From Athene noctua (taxonomy: Eukaryota; Chordata; Aves; Strigiformes; Strigidae), in the NCBI RefSeq assembly GCF_965140245.1, contig NC_134039.1:71158981-71222980 (forward strand): a stretch of 64,000 nucleotides of DNA, in the 5' to 3' direction. This document shows, one piece after another, positions 51,501 through 62,800 of this stretch (the stretch's first letter is position 1; each line of letters begins with the position of its first letter). Both the position numbers and the translations under genes were made by a program. The notes under the pieces were generated by a model. The model saw only the letters and a list, made by a program, of their open reading frames with translations. It had not been told where the DNA came from and did not search any database.

Positions 51501-53111
51501 ATGCTGCAGGAGGGCAGTCAGGAAAGTTAGGTGTATTTTCAGCCTTGCTGCAGTCAGAATTGAAGAGTGCTTATTCCTGCCAGCACATCCAACTTGACTT
51601 ACTTCCCACCCTCCAGAAATATTCCCCCAGACTAGTTTTATCAACCTAATTAACATTTCAGAATTCTCAGCTTGCATGCGGTGGTTTCAGAAAAGCTAAT
51701 GACAATCTTGTACAATGTTGAGCAATCCAGTTGGTATCAATTCATTCTTAATCCCCTATTCAAGCTGCAAACTGAAAAACGTTGGTTTTTTTTTTTTCTT
51801 TTCAGTATCGTGTACAAAGTAAATAATCCTGAACAGCACAGGTCACATTAAAAATAAGGAATTAAATGAATAAATTTAATTAATAAATTAAATAGAAATT
51901 AATTTGTTTTTTTCTCTTGCACATGCTGGGAATTTGCAGTTGCTTTATGGACAGTTTTTCCTCCCACAGCTTGGGTTTTTTTAGCTGTCTGATTTAGCTG
52001 GTACTGCACTGTCTGCTGCTAAGGGGACCATGGAGTGAGAGCTGCCATGAGCTGCAAGTCCCAAGTCCCACTGCCCACCCTCCCCAGGTGTTCCAGATAG
52101 CCATCTCTGTCAGGATGAAAAGATGACTCATCTTTCAAAAAGAAGTACATGAAAGTTTGATTTCAAGTGTTTTTAAAAGTATCTGCAGCCTCTGAACATT
52201 AGAGGTGGCTTTACCTGGAAGTGTCTGGACAGACTTATTGGGATCCTTTGCTTGCACCGACCCCGACATCATTTCAGAAGTGCGGATGTGGCTAACATTG
52301 CCATGGGTCAGTGCAGAGGCAGGGCACAAGCTGGCACAGCCACAACCCAGGTATGTACCCCGTGTCCTGGGTGGACCAGGGCAGACCCCTCTGCTGCTCT
52401 GAGCTGCCACAGTGGCAGTGGGACAGTGCTGGAGGCAGTGTGGTTAATGGTGATGTAGGGAGAGCTGGTCACTGGTGCAGTCATACGTAGGTGCTCACTC
52501 TGTGTCAGTGTGGATCGTTGCCTGTCCTCTGGCAGTCTTCCAGCCTTGGACTAGTTTAATCCCACACACCTTCTTTTTGTCCCAAAGATATGTTTTACTC
52601 AGGACTGAACCCCTATTGCTGGTATGCTTGCATATGCCATGAGGCTCAGCTGCCTTCTCGTTTACCTCACCCTATGATCTAAAATTCCCCCATAACACCA
52701 GGTAACGATGTCTTTCTCTCCCTCCTCCTGTGACCCTTCTGAACCCTCTCTTCTTCAAAGGATGATGGGCAACGCTGGCCACTATTTTCAAAACAGAGCA
52801 TCTGCAGAAGGGGGGCTGCAGCTGCTCAGCCTTCCTGGAAATTTAGAGATGTCAAGGTACAGATTCAGACACCTGATTTTAGGAAAACCCTTGCAGCCTT
52901 TGCAGCTCATACTGTGCAGTCCATCTTGCTTGTTTCTAGTGGCCTGCTCTTCCATCATCTTTTGCTTTCTGTTCCTGCCGCTTTGGTTTTCAATCCTGAG
53001 CCTTTTCCTGGACAGACTGCTGCTCTTCTTTAGGGTTGCCAGGTCAGGAGTGAAGCTCTGTGTGAGTGCATTGGCAAGGACTCAGGGAATTAGGCTCTAG
53101 GCCCAATTTTG

Positions 53112-53190
53112 GCTGGGAGTGAAGCCCATGGAAGTCAATGGGAATCTTCCTGTTGACATAGTGGGCTTTGGAGCAGACCTGGGCTTCGGT
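53112..53190. repeat. Relic of an old palindromic amniote repeat (GAAGTCAATGGGA type)
   Basis: It contains GGAAGTCAATGGGAATCTTC, then TGTTGAC, GTGGGCTTTGGAGCAG and GGGCTT, in the order found in the copy at 16988-17036 and in the common amniote repeat pattern. It is diverged, so it is old. Confidence 0.55.
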
Positions 53191-54819
53191 GTTTCAGAGC
53201 AGTGGTTCCAGCATGAACCTTTGGCACTGTGTGAGTAATAGATAAATATTTTTATATATCCTTTCCAAAGCCCACAACTTGTGTTGGCAGTCAGCATGGA
53301 GCTGAGACTGGCAGCCTGAAACAAAGGGACAAAAGCAGTAACATAAGCTTCATGTGGCTGAGGGGAATAATTTTCATGTCATTTCATCAAACTTGATATA
53401 AAGAAGGAATCGATCGTCAGTGGCATTTCCAGTCCCAAGGAAAGGGAGGCTTTGACAGAATCCATTAGTGCCTGTCTAAGAAATGATATACATGATAACG
53501 TTAATGTTTTTCCAATGGGAAGCGATGGAGTGTATTTCTCATGGATGTTACTTTTCTGTTATTGCACCATTTAATATCACTTTTCTCTAGCAAAAGAGAC
53601 ATTTGTACTTCCATCTGTTCCTACCACAAAACAGGGACTACTTAGGGATGCACAGGGGACATTTGCCACTGCCCATCTCTCTGGCCTTTTGCAAAACTAA
53701 GGCCAAAACCAGCCCCTGTGTCCTTTGCCAAGGTGCCCCGAAGACACACTCAAACTGGGGTCACATACACAGTTTCTGTCCTGAAACACCCCTCCAGTGA
53801 GGCTGCTTGAGAACTAGGAAGACCCTGAGGTAAGGTCTCTGTAAATTCACAATTATGCCTGTTTTCATTTTCCTTTCTGGTCATGTTTTCTGCTGTCTCA
53901 GCAAAGCATCTTAGGTTCCCACCTCCCTTTTCTACGCAGTTTACTTTCTTTTAGTATATTTTCTCTGGGCTATAACCTCCTGAACTTTTCCATAATGTAG
54001 AAAATATTTTAAGGAGTTTATCTTACGGATGCTCATAGACGTCTTATTTCTACTCATAGAAGTGAATCTTTGTAGCGCCTAAAGCAGTGCATTGAAAGGG
54101 GTGGTATTAATACACTGATATTTTATGCATTTTAAATCTGTTTCCATAGTGATAGAAGCACAATACAAGGAAGGGACTCAGCCCTGCAAGACTTGCAGAC
54201 TTTCTGAGGCAAACTGAAGCTTAGCACAGGACTATGCATCTCATTTTTATGGACATCTACTGATTTTTTACTTCTGTTTGCTCAGCAGGAAGCATAGTTT
54301 GCGTTCAGCTCTGCTCGGACAGCAAGGTATTGCCTGCAGTCTCTGTTCTGCAAGGTGGTGCTACTTATGTTCTACTGTCAACCAAGCAGTGGGGAGGACA
54401 CTAAAAGTATGACATCCTCATCAGTAAATCAAGGCTTAGTGCTGGACTAGGTGTGTGTTACCTCTCATATGTAAAGACATGGCTGGATGCAATGCAGGAT
54501 GGAGGTTTGATCATTCCAATGCATGTTACCAAGCAATGGCTGCTACCCATGGGCATACCTGCTTCTTATGAGCTGGGAGGAGCAAGAGGCTATTTGAACC
54601 TATGAAGTGTCCTTATTCTACATTTTGCTAGCAAAGGAGCTTGTGTGGCTATTGTAAACTCTGACCTTTGTTGTTTCCAGATGCATTATAAAGCAGAATT
54701 AGAATAGATTTGGGTTGGGATATCTATGAAAGAAAACTCTGATGGTAAAGTATTTATATAAAATACGCAGCTTTCATAATTAGCCCTAAGACCTTTGTAT
54801 GTAATAAGCCAAAAAATGT

Positions 54820-55090
54820 ATTAATTATTTTGTTTCTGCCAACTTAACAAACAAAAGAACCTTTCTGGCCAGGTGCTGCCATTGCCAAATATGCATTTCA
54901 GTTAAGCTTTGCTGTGTTTACATTTCTAGATAATAAAATTATTTGGTTTATGGACTGCCAGAAGATAGAAAGCTGAGATTAAAGTCTCAGATTTGATTAA
55001 GTTTGTCATAAAGTAAAAGTAATCATGAAACAATGACTGTTTAATCAATACTTAGTTATTCGCATATTTTGGAGAGGTTCAAGCTTGTTT
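54820..55090. other. AT-rich motif-dense stretch (candidate conserved noncoding element)
   Basis: Unique sequence with TTAATTATTTTG, GCCAAATATGCATTTC (octamer-like), TGTTTACATTTC (forkhead-like), TAGATAATAAAA (GATA-like) and GTAATCATGAAACAATGAC (SOX-like ACAAT), about 4 kb before exon 2. No open frame or repeat. Regulatory function is inference only. Confidence 0.25.
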
Positions 55091-58000
55091 GTCAGCCTTA
55101 CTGTCTTCTTTTTACTTTGTAATGTGTCAAGGTGTGTGGTTGCTATTAAATCTTTTCATCAGTTTGATGGAGGATGAGGATGAGTAGTTCTGTTTTTAAG
55201 GAGCCTATTCAATAATGACAGTGACACAAAAGACAACAGTCTGCTTTGATTTTCACCTTTGGAAATTTGTTTTGTAGAAAGTGTACCTCAAATAATATTG
55301 CCAGAACATAAATTCAGTGTGCAGGGACTGCATTTATTAATGAACACCTCTTCTCCTGTGAAGGCACTCAGCCATCCAGAATCCTCTTTGTCCATTCACT
55401 GATGTGTGAGATGCTATGAGTCTTTAATTTTAATCTTTCCACTTTGTTTTTGATAAACTCGGCTGCAACAGCTTTTGAAATAACCTTTTATGATTTATTT
55501 AGGATATTTATGTTGCCTTCATTACCCCACTATCTCAGCATTTCATCACCTACTTCATAGTGTACATGGAAGTGCCATTGTCCCCACTTTACAGAAGTGA
55601 AACTTGAGGACAGAGTGACAAAAAACATTGGTACAAGGGTTTTAGGATCCAAGCCCACAAAAAGATGAGTTGGATCCTGTCTTCCTCCTTGTCCCGTCCT
55701 GTGTTTCCCTTTTCTCAGGCTGTCTGGGTGGCAGTGGCTTGGACTGATAAGATCCAGGCCGTCCACTCAAACTACTCTTAGCAGGATACTTACACATCCC
55801 ATCTTGCCAGCACGGCCTGTGTTTTTAGAGCTCCTTCAGGAAGACTCCTGCATCCAGCCAGTTTGCTAAAGCCAAGCAGATGATATGGCTGTGAGAACCA
55901 GTGACAGCTAAGCCTTGCATATGTGTATGTATTCATCTGTGTGAAGGTCTGCTCCAAAGAGTAAAGTGTAGCCAGAGTTTCTCCTGTGTAGCATCACTTG
56001 AAGGGTGTTTCACACCCCTGACTGAAGCCATCTTGCATCTGCCACAACATGATAGGGACTTTTTATAGCTGTCTTATAAGACCTTTGAAAAATCAGAATG
56101 TTAGAGCCTTTTTAACAGAGTAACAGATTGGTTGTGCATGTATATCAGATAGCTGCATATGGTAGGCATGTCAGACAGTGAAAGGCCATAAAGTATTACC
56201 ACTCCATAAAACAGTACTTCCTAATATTATTTTTCTGACATATTTGGCAGAAAACATTTGAAACTTTCATGGAGTATTTCACTTGTGAATCTCAAAACAC
56301 ATGTATTATTGTGTATTTAGGGCTTAATTCAATTCTCAGTAAAGATGAGGACAAAATTTCCATTTTCTTTATTGCACTTGTTCCAGCTCTCAAAGTGAAT
56401 ATTGTCTGTTTACAGTAGAATAGATACTAATTTGGTCCCATAAAACCACAGATTGTTTCAACTTTCCATGAATTTCTGAATGAATGGATGATCAGATCCC
56501 ATGATGCTGCTCTCAGACTTGCTGGTGATATGAAAGAAGTGCTTGTGCAGCTGCCTGCTTAGCCATGCTGCTCTTCTGTTGCCTATAGTACATGCTCAGC
56601 TCCTTTTTACTTCTTTTTATTTTAATGCTCTTCAACAGGGCTGCAAAAAGCCGAATTAGCTTTTAAAGCACAACTTCATTTTGCAGCTATACGTCCATGC
56701 CCGATTTTCTTTTGTGCTGCCTGTGGAACAAGGAGGCTGTGTGGTATCTCACACCGGGCTTTTTCCGTGATTTATTAACTGTGTCAGAATAGCTGTTGTG
56801 AATGCTGGGAAGCTCTTGCATATTGTGACAGTTGATATTGATTATGACAGTTTGTAGACTCTAGTGCGTTGTCAGACAGTGGATCGTATTTTGTCTTCTT
56901 GGTATACATACCACGGGCTATAGATCATAGTGTTTTCTTAAGAAAAGGACCCATTGTCCAGCATTCTTGCTGGTATGAGAGAACTTCTATAGCTTATTGT
57001 GCAACAAATAGCAAAATAGTTCAGGCACCCTATGGAACAGGCAAGCAAATGTCAATTGCTTTAAAAAAAAAAAGTTAATAGTTTGTTCTGCTTCTGGCCT
57101 TTCAGGGGAATGAGCTGTGCAGTTGACAGAAGTGGATAAACTAGTCTGAGGATGTCATTTATGAAAATACGGTGGATCCTCTATTATCTGTTTGCCAGAA
57201 ATCCACAGACCGCGCAGGACAAGCAGGTTGCAATGACGATTTCGGCTACTGATCATTTTTAAAGGTTGCTTTGGGTCTTGATGGAAGCTGAAATTACATG
57301 TTTGTAGATTGAGTCTGAGGAAGAGGAGATAAAGATTTCTGCAAACTTGGGAGAAAGTAAAAGCTAGCACATGAGCTTCTGTGCATGGCACATCAAACAG
57401 ATCACCCCGAATAATGACCTCTTCTGACTGTTTGGTTTTAGCTAGGCAGTAGTAAAGTAACACACAGGAGAAAAGATTTTTCTGTTTGCCTAGAAGCAGC
57501 TTCAGTGTGGAAGAAAGTCAACAACTGAGCTTTTACAGATGGCCTGATCAGGAGGAGGGGGCCAAAACCTATTTGGTTAATTTTGCTGCTGTAATTTACT
57601 ATATTGCTACTATGTTACTGGTGGAAAAATTTTCCAACGATACATTCCTTTTTAAAACACAGCAGCACTTTAGGAAAGGAGCCATTGTGATTTTTCAGTT
57701 CTTGAAAGACCTTTTATAAGACACCACAATAGGTCATAAACTTACACTTTGAGATAACAGACGTTAGGAAAATGACCTCTGGCAATCGAGCTATTAGCAT
57801 TTTGACCTCACACTGGGTTTAGATTGATTCAGATGCAGTTTCTGCTGTGACTTTACATTGATGAGATTAAAAACCCATTTCTGCACGTACTTTATGGTTT
57901 AATTGATATAAATATAATAGCAGGTTACTTGTGAAACTGTTATTTCTGGGATACTTTGGGCCAAGACTACAGCAGTGATCTGGGATCTAGGGGAACTGGA

Positions 58001-58440
58001 TTCAGTTCTTAACTCTACTGTGGGCCTCGTATTGGTCACTCAAACCAGTTCATCTCTCTCATGAGATTAACTCACCTCCATTTCCAGTTGTTTATGAGAT
58101 CTTTGAGAAGGAACATTTCCTATCTGAAGCCAGTCTTGTTCTCTGAATTTCTAGATGTTGCTCTAATACTAACAATATTTTCTGTAATGCAGTCTGTATT
58201 TTAATGAATCCTTAATGTTAGCAAGGAGGCAGAATTAAAGCAAGTGGTTGTTTCAGTGATGATGCAACTTCTCATTCCATGCTTACATTGAATTTGGATT
58301 AATTATAGTGCTCACTGTATTATAATGTTTCATAATGATAGAATGCTCTAGAGTTTATACATTCACAGCACTACTGTAAACTTCAGGATGTACTGAGATT
58401 TTACAGTGTCATCTCTCGGTCCAGTGTCAGGTATTAGTGC

Positions 58441-58464
58441 TATATTTATATATTTATATATTTA
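58441..58464. repeat. Short TATATTTA repeat
   Basis: AT-only imperfect repeat of TATATTTATATATT type, about 700 bp upstream of exon 2. Confidence 0.85.
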
Positions 58465-59132
58465 CAGGTTTTATTGCAGAACATCCCCAGCAAAATCAGA
58501 AATGCTTTAAAGGAAGGACAGAATGAAAGAGTTTTTAAATGTCTGCTTTTTACTACAGCTGTATTTTATTTGATTTTTTTTTCTAATTTTCGTAAAGTAT
58601 TTTGAAGAAATTAGGTGTGAGGAATGTAGAAGTTCAAATGTTCAGATGTGAATATGTGTTTCCTTAGGTGACTTTTATCTAAAAGCTCTGGTCACAGTTC
58701 TCTCTCTGTGTATCGTTCTGGCTCCTTAAGCCTGAGGTCATGCCTGGAGAAGATAATTTTGGTGTTGTGCTGTGAAAAGCAGCAGCTTCCCAGCACCCAT
58801 TGTAGAGTAGCTGTGACTTGTATGAAGATCTATTCAGTTGCTACCATGAGAGGCCCCTTCCACTTGGCTATCCTGGGGCTCTCAGGCTGTCTGTTTGCTC
58901 ACTAGTCCTTGCCAGTTGTTTGCCTGGGATGTTCTTCAGGTGTTCTGGGCTCTTTGAGATGTCTCTTGAGTTGCAGTCCTTAAGAGATTGTTTTGTTTTC
59001 CTGAGTAAAGGCATTGGTAATCACTGCAGAAGGTTTCCCTCTTCCGTCCCAGTGCCCTGAAATGCCTTGCAGGTCCATTTTATTTCCAGGAGACTGCGGG
59101 AGCCTCCCTGTCTGTAGGTTGAAGCCTGCTCT

Positions 59133-59161
59133 CTGACATCACTCTTTCTCTCTTCCTTCAG
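59133..59161 (+). promoter_or_regulatory. CELSR1: 3' splice site of CELSR1 intron 1 (branch point, pyrimidine tract, AG)
   Basis: A branch-point-like CTGAC lies at 59133-59137, with its A at 59136, 26 nt before the exon. It is followed by a nearly pure pyrimidine tract (59141-59159) and AG at 59160-59161. A TGA in the exon's reading frame at 59134-59136 shows that coding cannot extend upstream, which fixes the exon start at 59162. Confidence 0.92.
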
Positions 59162-59800
59162 ATGGTGTGCACAGCGTCACAGCAGTCTGCACCCTGCGTG
59201 TCACCATCATTACGGATGACATGCTCACCAACAGCATCACGGTGCGGCTGGAGAACATGTCCCAGGAGAGGTTCCTTTCTCCTCTCCTGTCCCTGTTTGT
59301 GGAGGGGGTGGCAACAGTGCTCTCCACTGCCAAGGATGGCATCTTTGTTTTCAACATCCAAAATGACACGGATGTCAGCTCCAATATCCTGAATGTGACT
59401 TTCTCGGCTTTGCTCCCTGGTGGCATTCGAAACAAGTTCTTCCCCTCTGAGGACCTGCAGGAGCAGATCTACCTCAACAGGACCCTGCTGACCATGATTT
59501 CCACGCAGAGGGTGCTGCCCTTTGATGACAACATCTGCTTGCGCGAGCCCTGTGAGAACTACATGAAGTGTGTCTCTGTCCTGAAGTTCGACAGCTCGGC
59601 CCCATTCATCAGCTCCAACACCGTCCTGTTCCGCCCCATCCACCCCATCAATGGGCTGCGGTGCCGATGCCCCCCGGGCTTCACAGGTGACTACTGTGAG
59701 ACAGAGATTGACCTCTGCTACTCCAACCCTTGCGGGAGCAACGGGCAGTGTCGGAGCCGAGAAGGGGGCTACACTTGTGAATGCTACGAAGACTACACTG
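59162..59800 (+). CDS. CELSR1: CELSR1 exon 2 (internal coding exon; partial gene)
   Basis: CELSR1 is a seven-pass adhesion GPCR with a giant ectodomain. It acts at cell-cell junctions in planar cell polarity with Frizzled and Vangl. Seen: an open frame of 212 complete codons plus a split codon at each end (2 nt in, 1 nt out, so phase 1 on both sides). Numbering the split Asp as 1, residues 1-120 form the region after the cadherin repeats, with N-glycosylation sequons at N32, N68, N78 and N106. Residues about 126-180 form EGF-like domain 1 (CLREPCENYMKC ... RCRCPPGFTGDYCE), enlarged by an insertion between its third and fourth cysteines. Residues 182-213 start EGF-like domain 2, which must finish in exon 3. 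The match to vertebrate CELSR1 from memory is very close (HPINGLRCRCPPGFTG, ETEIDLCYS). CELSR2 and CELSR3 share the fold, but their genes are compact. Neither a start nor a stop codon of the gene is in the window. An antisense open frame over this exon is a shadow. Confidence 0.96.
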
Positions 59801-59806
59801 GTATGT
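59801..59806 (+). promoter_or_regulatory. CELSR1: 5' splice site of CELSR1 intron 2 (GTATGT)
   Basis: The donor GTATGT follows a G at 59800 that is the first base of a Gly codon (phase 1). If the intron is retained, the frame adds seven residues and stops at TGA 59821-59823, inside the second EGF-like domain. The conserved coding similarity also stops exactly here. Confidence 0.92.
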
Positions 59807-62800
59807 GTTTATCTTATCTTTGACCCATGATTTATATGTTAGACCATCAGTCAGGCCAGCTCTAGGTCAAGCTGAAATTGCTGACATTCTTAGTCAAAGG
59901 GAGAAAAACTCCTGGCACTGCTGTCTGGTCAGGAGAAGGCTTATGAGTGTCATATGTCACTTAGGGTAAGTCCCATATCTCTGTGTATGCATGGTGGTAG
60001 GAACCATGCCTTGCTCCAGGTCATGGAGGGTGTCCAACAGCTGCTGAAAACAATTTGCATTGTGTGAATTTCTGCTCAAAATGCTTTATGCAAACATATT
60101 TCTTCTGCCTGGAAGGAAGACGGTGAGACATATCCCTTGGCTCATGGTTTTGAATGTTAATGTCTTCCTAGCCCCTTAGCAGTTCCCTCATACCAGGCTA
60201 TAGTGGGGATGTGCAGCCTCGGTAGAAGGTTATCAACCCTTGGTCATCAACAAGCACAGAGCATGAGGATGGTTCACGGTCCCAAGAAACTGCAGTAATA
60301 CACATTAAAGGGAAATACTGCAAGTCAGTTCCAGTTTGTAAATATCCAGATAAACCCCAGAAGGATGTAGCAGCTTCCAGGCCTGTCTCCAGCAGCCTGC
60401 TGAGGAACGTACTTTGCCTCATCATGGACTTGACAGCTAATAAAGATCAAAGTGCTGCTTCTCAAATACTCCTGAGAAGTTATGAAAGAATATTAGCTGA
60501 ATGTTTTCTGGTACTTCTGTAAAGTCAGTGGGATTATTTATGTATTTCACTGACGTGCTGCCGGCTGTAAGTTACACTGACGGCTCAGCAATGGCTGCTG
60601 TGACCTCTGCAAACAAGATGAAGCAGAGAGGGCTGTTCCCAATGCTGCCTCTCACTGCTGAAGTTACAAAAAATTGAAAACATAAATTATTTAAGTCTCC
60701 ATGTAAAAAAAATCTATATTATGTGTATATGTACTGGGCTGGATCCAGCCCTCTAGATGGAAGGGTTTTCCTTCACTTTCTGTGGCTTTTGGCTCAAGGC
60801 TGTAATTAAAAATGGGATAGTGGAAGGACTCAGGAGTCAGTGAGCAGGGACATGGCAGCAGCAAGTGAACTGGGCTTCCTCCAGCAAGGGGGACAGGAGA
60901 TGCTCCCTGAGATCAGAGCAGGGCTTAGGGCAGCAGAACCTTCCTAAGGAGATGCAGATGAACTTTTTGCCTAACTGGTGAAACCCTGAATAGAGCTGTG
61001 AGATGGTTGGGATATTTGGTCTTTGTTGAGGAGTGGTTTTCCTGTCAGGCTTCTCATGAATGAATTCCACAGTGAAATACATTATAATGTCCTTTATCCA
61101 TTAGATACAGCTAATGCAAAATATGTGCAGCACTGGGCATGACAAAGTAGGTTTTATGGCCAGTTTATTTCATGTAACATGTTTATGTACTATTATACTG
61201 TAAATAGGAATGGTTAGAAGTAGCAAGTTTCATTAAACAAAGATATAAATAAGATAAAGATATAAATAGCATTAATTCATCCATGTTAAGACACAAGGTT
61301 TTGGAATGACATGCATTCCTACATCACATTTTGAGTGTCTCTTGCTAGAAATCTTCAGGAAAAAAAGGCTAAATATCCTTTAAAAATGAAAGATAATAAT
61401 CTTATATTAATAATTGATGAATGTATTTAATAATTAACACTGTAGTCAGAACAGACACTGTACATATTTAGAGGAGAGGCACCATATTATTCATACAGAA
61501 GGGAAGATTTGTTCTGTAACTGTATTTTCAGTGCATAGTTGTTGAGTTAAAAATTAACTATCCTTCTGCCAGGATATTAAAGTGACCAGAAGTTAAGCAG
61601 TGAGCACTGTTTACAGCCCTGCTATCTTTAGGTTTCAGTTAACTACACTTCAGTGAACTACTTTATTCTTTGGAAGGACAGTTCATGTCATAATCATAGT
61701 CAGGTTGGCCAGGGGAAAACACACCCAACCATGATCAAGAGAGCTCTGGAATCCCTTACCCTGTAAATTGATACAAATATTATTGAACATCACTGTTTTA
61801 TTGCTGAGTGAATCCAATAGAAATTTAGTATCTACTCTGTTGTTGGTTTAAGTTACGTTAGTGCCTTTAGGCTCCATGTTGCATGACAATGTTTCTTCCA
61901 TCAAACCTGACACACTTGCCCACGTATGGTGGTCATTAGTTGGCTGATTTTCATCCCCTTTACAGAATGAGGTGGAAAATGTTACCAACAAATAATCTAT
62001 TACCAGAAAAATTTGATGAAGATTCATTATTGAATCTTATCCCAATCTCCTTTAAGAACTGTTACTTTAGCTATGAGTTTTGTCCTTTCTTTATGTTCAT
62101 ATCCATTTGCAAGTTCAGTTTATATCTATTAATCATAATACTCTGTTTTCTGCTTGTACATAAATATTACTATTTACAATAATCTAGATTTATATCTATT
62201 TAGTATTTAAAAGCATAGGTTGGTTTCAGTAACAGCAGTGTGTATGGGCTCATGGAATACAGCGATCATAAATCAGAATGAGCAGAGAATTGTTAAGGCT
62301 GAAAGTCAGGAGATTCTGGTATTACTGAAATGTTACCATATTTACTCAGTGTAGTAACATAACCAGTATGAGGTACTTAGGAATATTTGAATTAATTGTA
62401 AAAGATGAAGTATGAATGGTAATAGTCAATGAAGTGCAGTCTGCTCTGGGAGCTCTCGTATTTCCAGTTCCCAATTAAGAGCCTATGTAGAAAAATAATT
62501 ACAAGGAAATACTAAGATCTGTCATCTCTCTGGGTAGATATACTGCAACTTGATGAGAAATCACTACACAATCATAACCCTGTACTGAATCTATCCAACT
62601 GGTCACCTATTAAAAATATAGCGTTTATTTCCTGTAGAAGATAATTATGTCCTATCTTAATTAGATGGAATTTCCCCCCATTTTCCACCCCGCTTTGAAG
62701 CCCTCCATTTGTTTTGATGTAATTGTTAGTCATTTATACATGATGAAAGTTTCTCTGTCTTCAGGAGTCTTCTGTTACGGGCACAAAGGTAAACTGAGCT

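Larger units (their letters stand above)
45563..59132. other. Intron 1 block leading to exon 2
   Basis: Mostly unique sequence. It contains pyrimidine-rich repeats of the AGTTTCTTATTTGCTT kind at 48740-48850, a GC-rich patch with several CpGs at 51040-51190, the repeat relic at 53112 and the AT-rich stretch at 54820-55090. No exon-like open frame with splice sites was found. Confidence 0.6.
1..59161 (+). other. CELSR1: CELSR1 intron 1 (3' part)
   Basis: No coding exon is recognisable here on either strand. The 3' end is defined by the acceptor at 59160-59161, and the 5' end lies outside the window. In vertebrate CELSR1 the first exon holds all cadherin repeats and is followed by a very long intron, so more than 59 kb of non-coding DNA upstream of exon 2 fits. 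The assignment is inferred from the exon because exon 1 is not visible. Repeats and other landmarks inside it are listed separately. Confidence 0.85.

Noticed and set aside
59158..59643. 161-codon minus-strand frame across the CELSR1 exon
   Set aside because: Antisense shadow of the conserved plus-strand coding exon.
61590..61620. GTGAGCACTGTTTACAG considered as CELSR1 exon 3 (expected to resume with a Gly-Glu-His-Cys-like sequence)
   Set aside because: It does not continue the EGF pattern and is not preceded by an acceptor with a proper pyrimidine tract.
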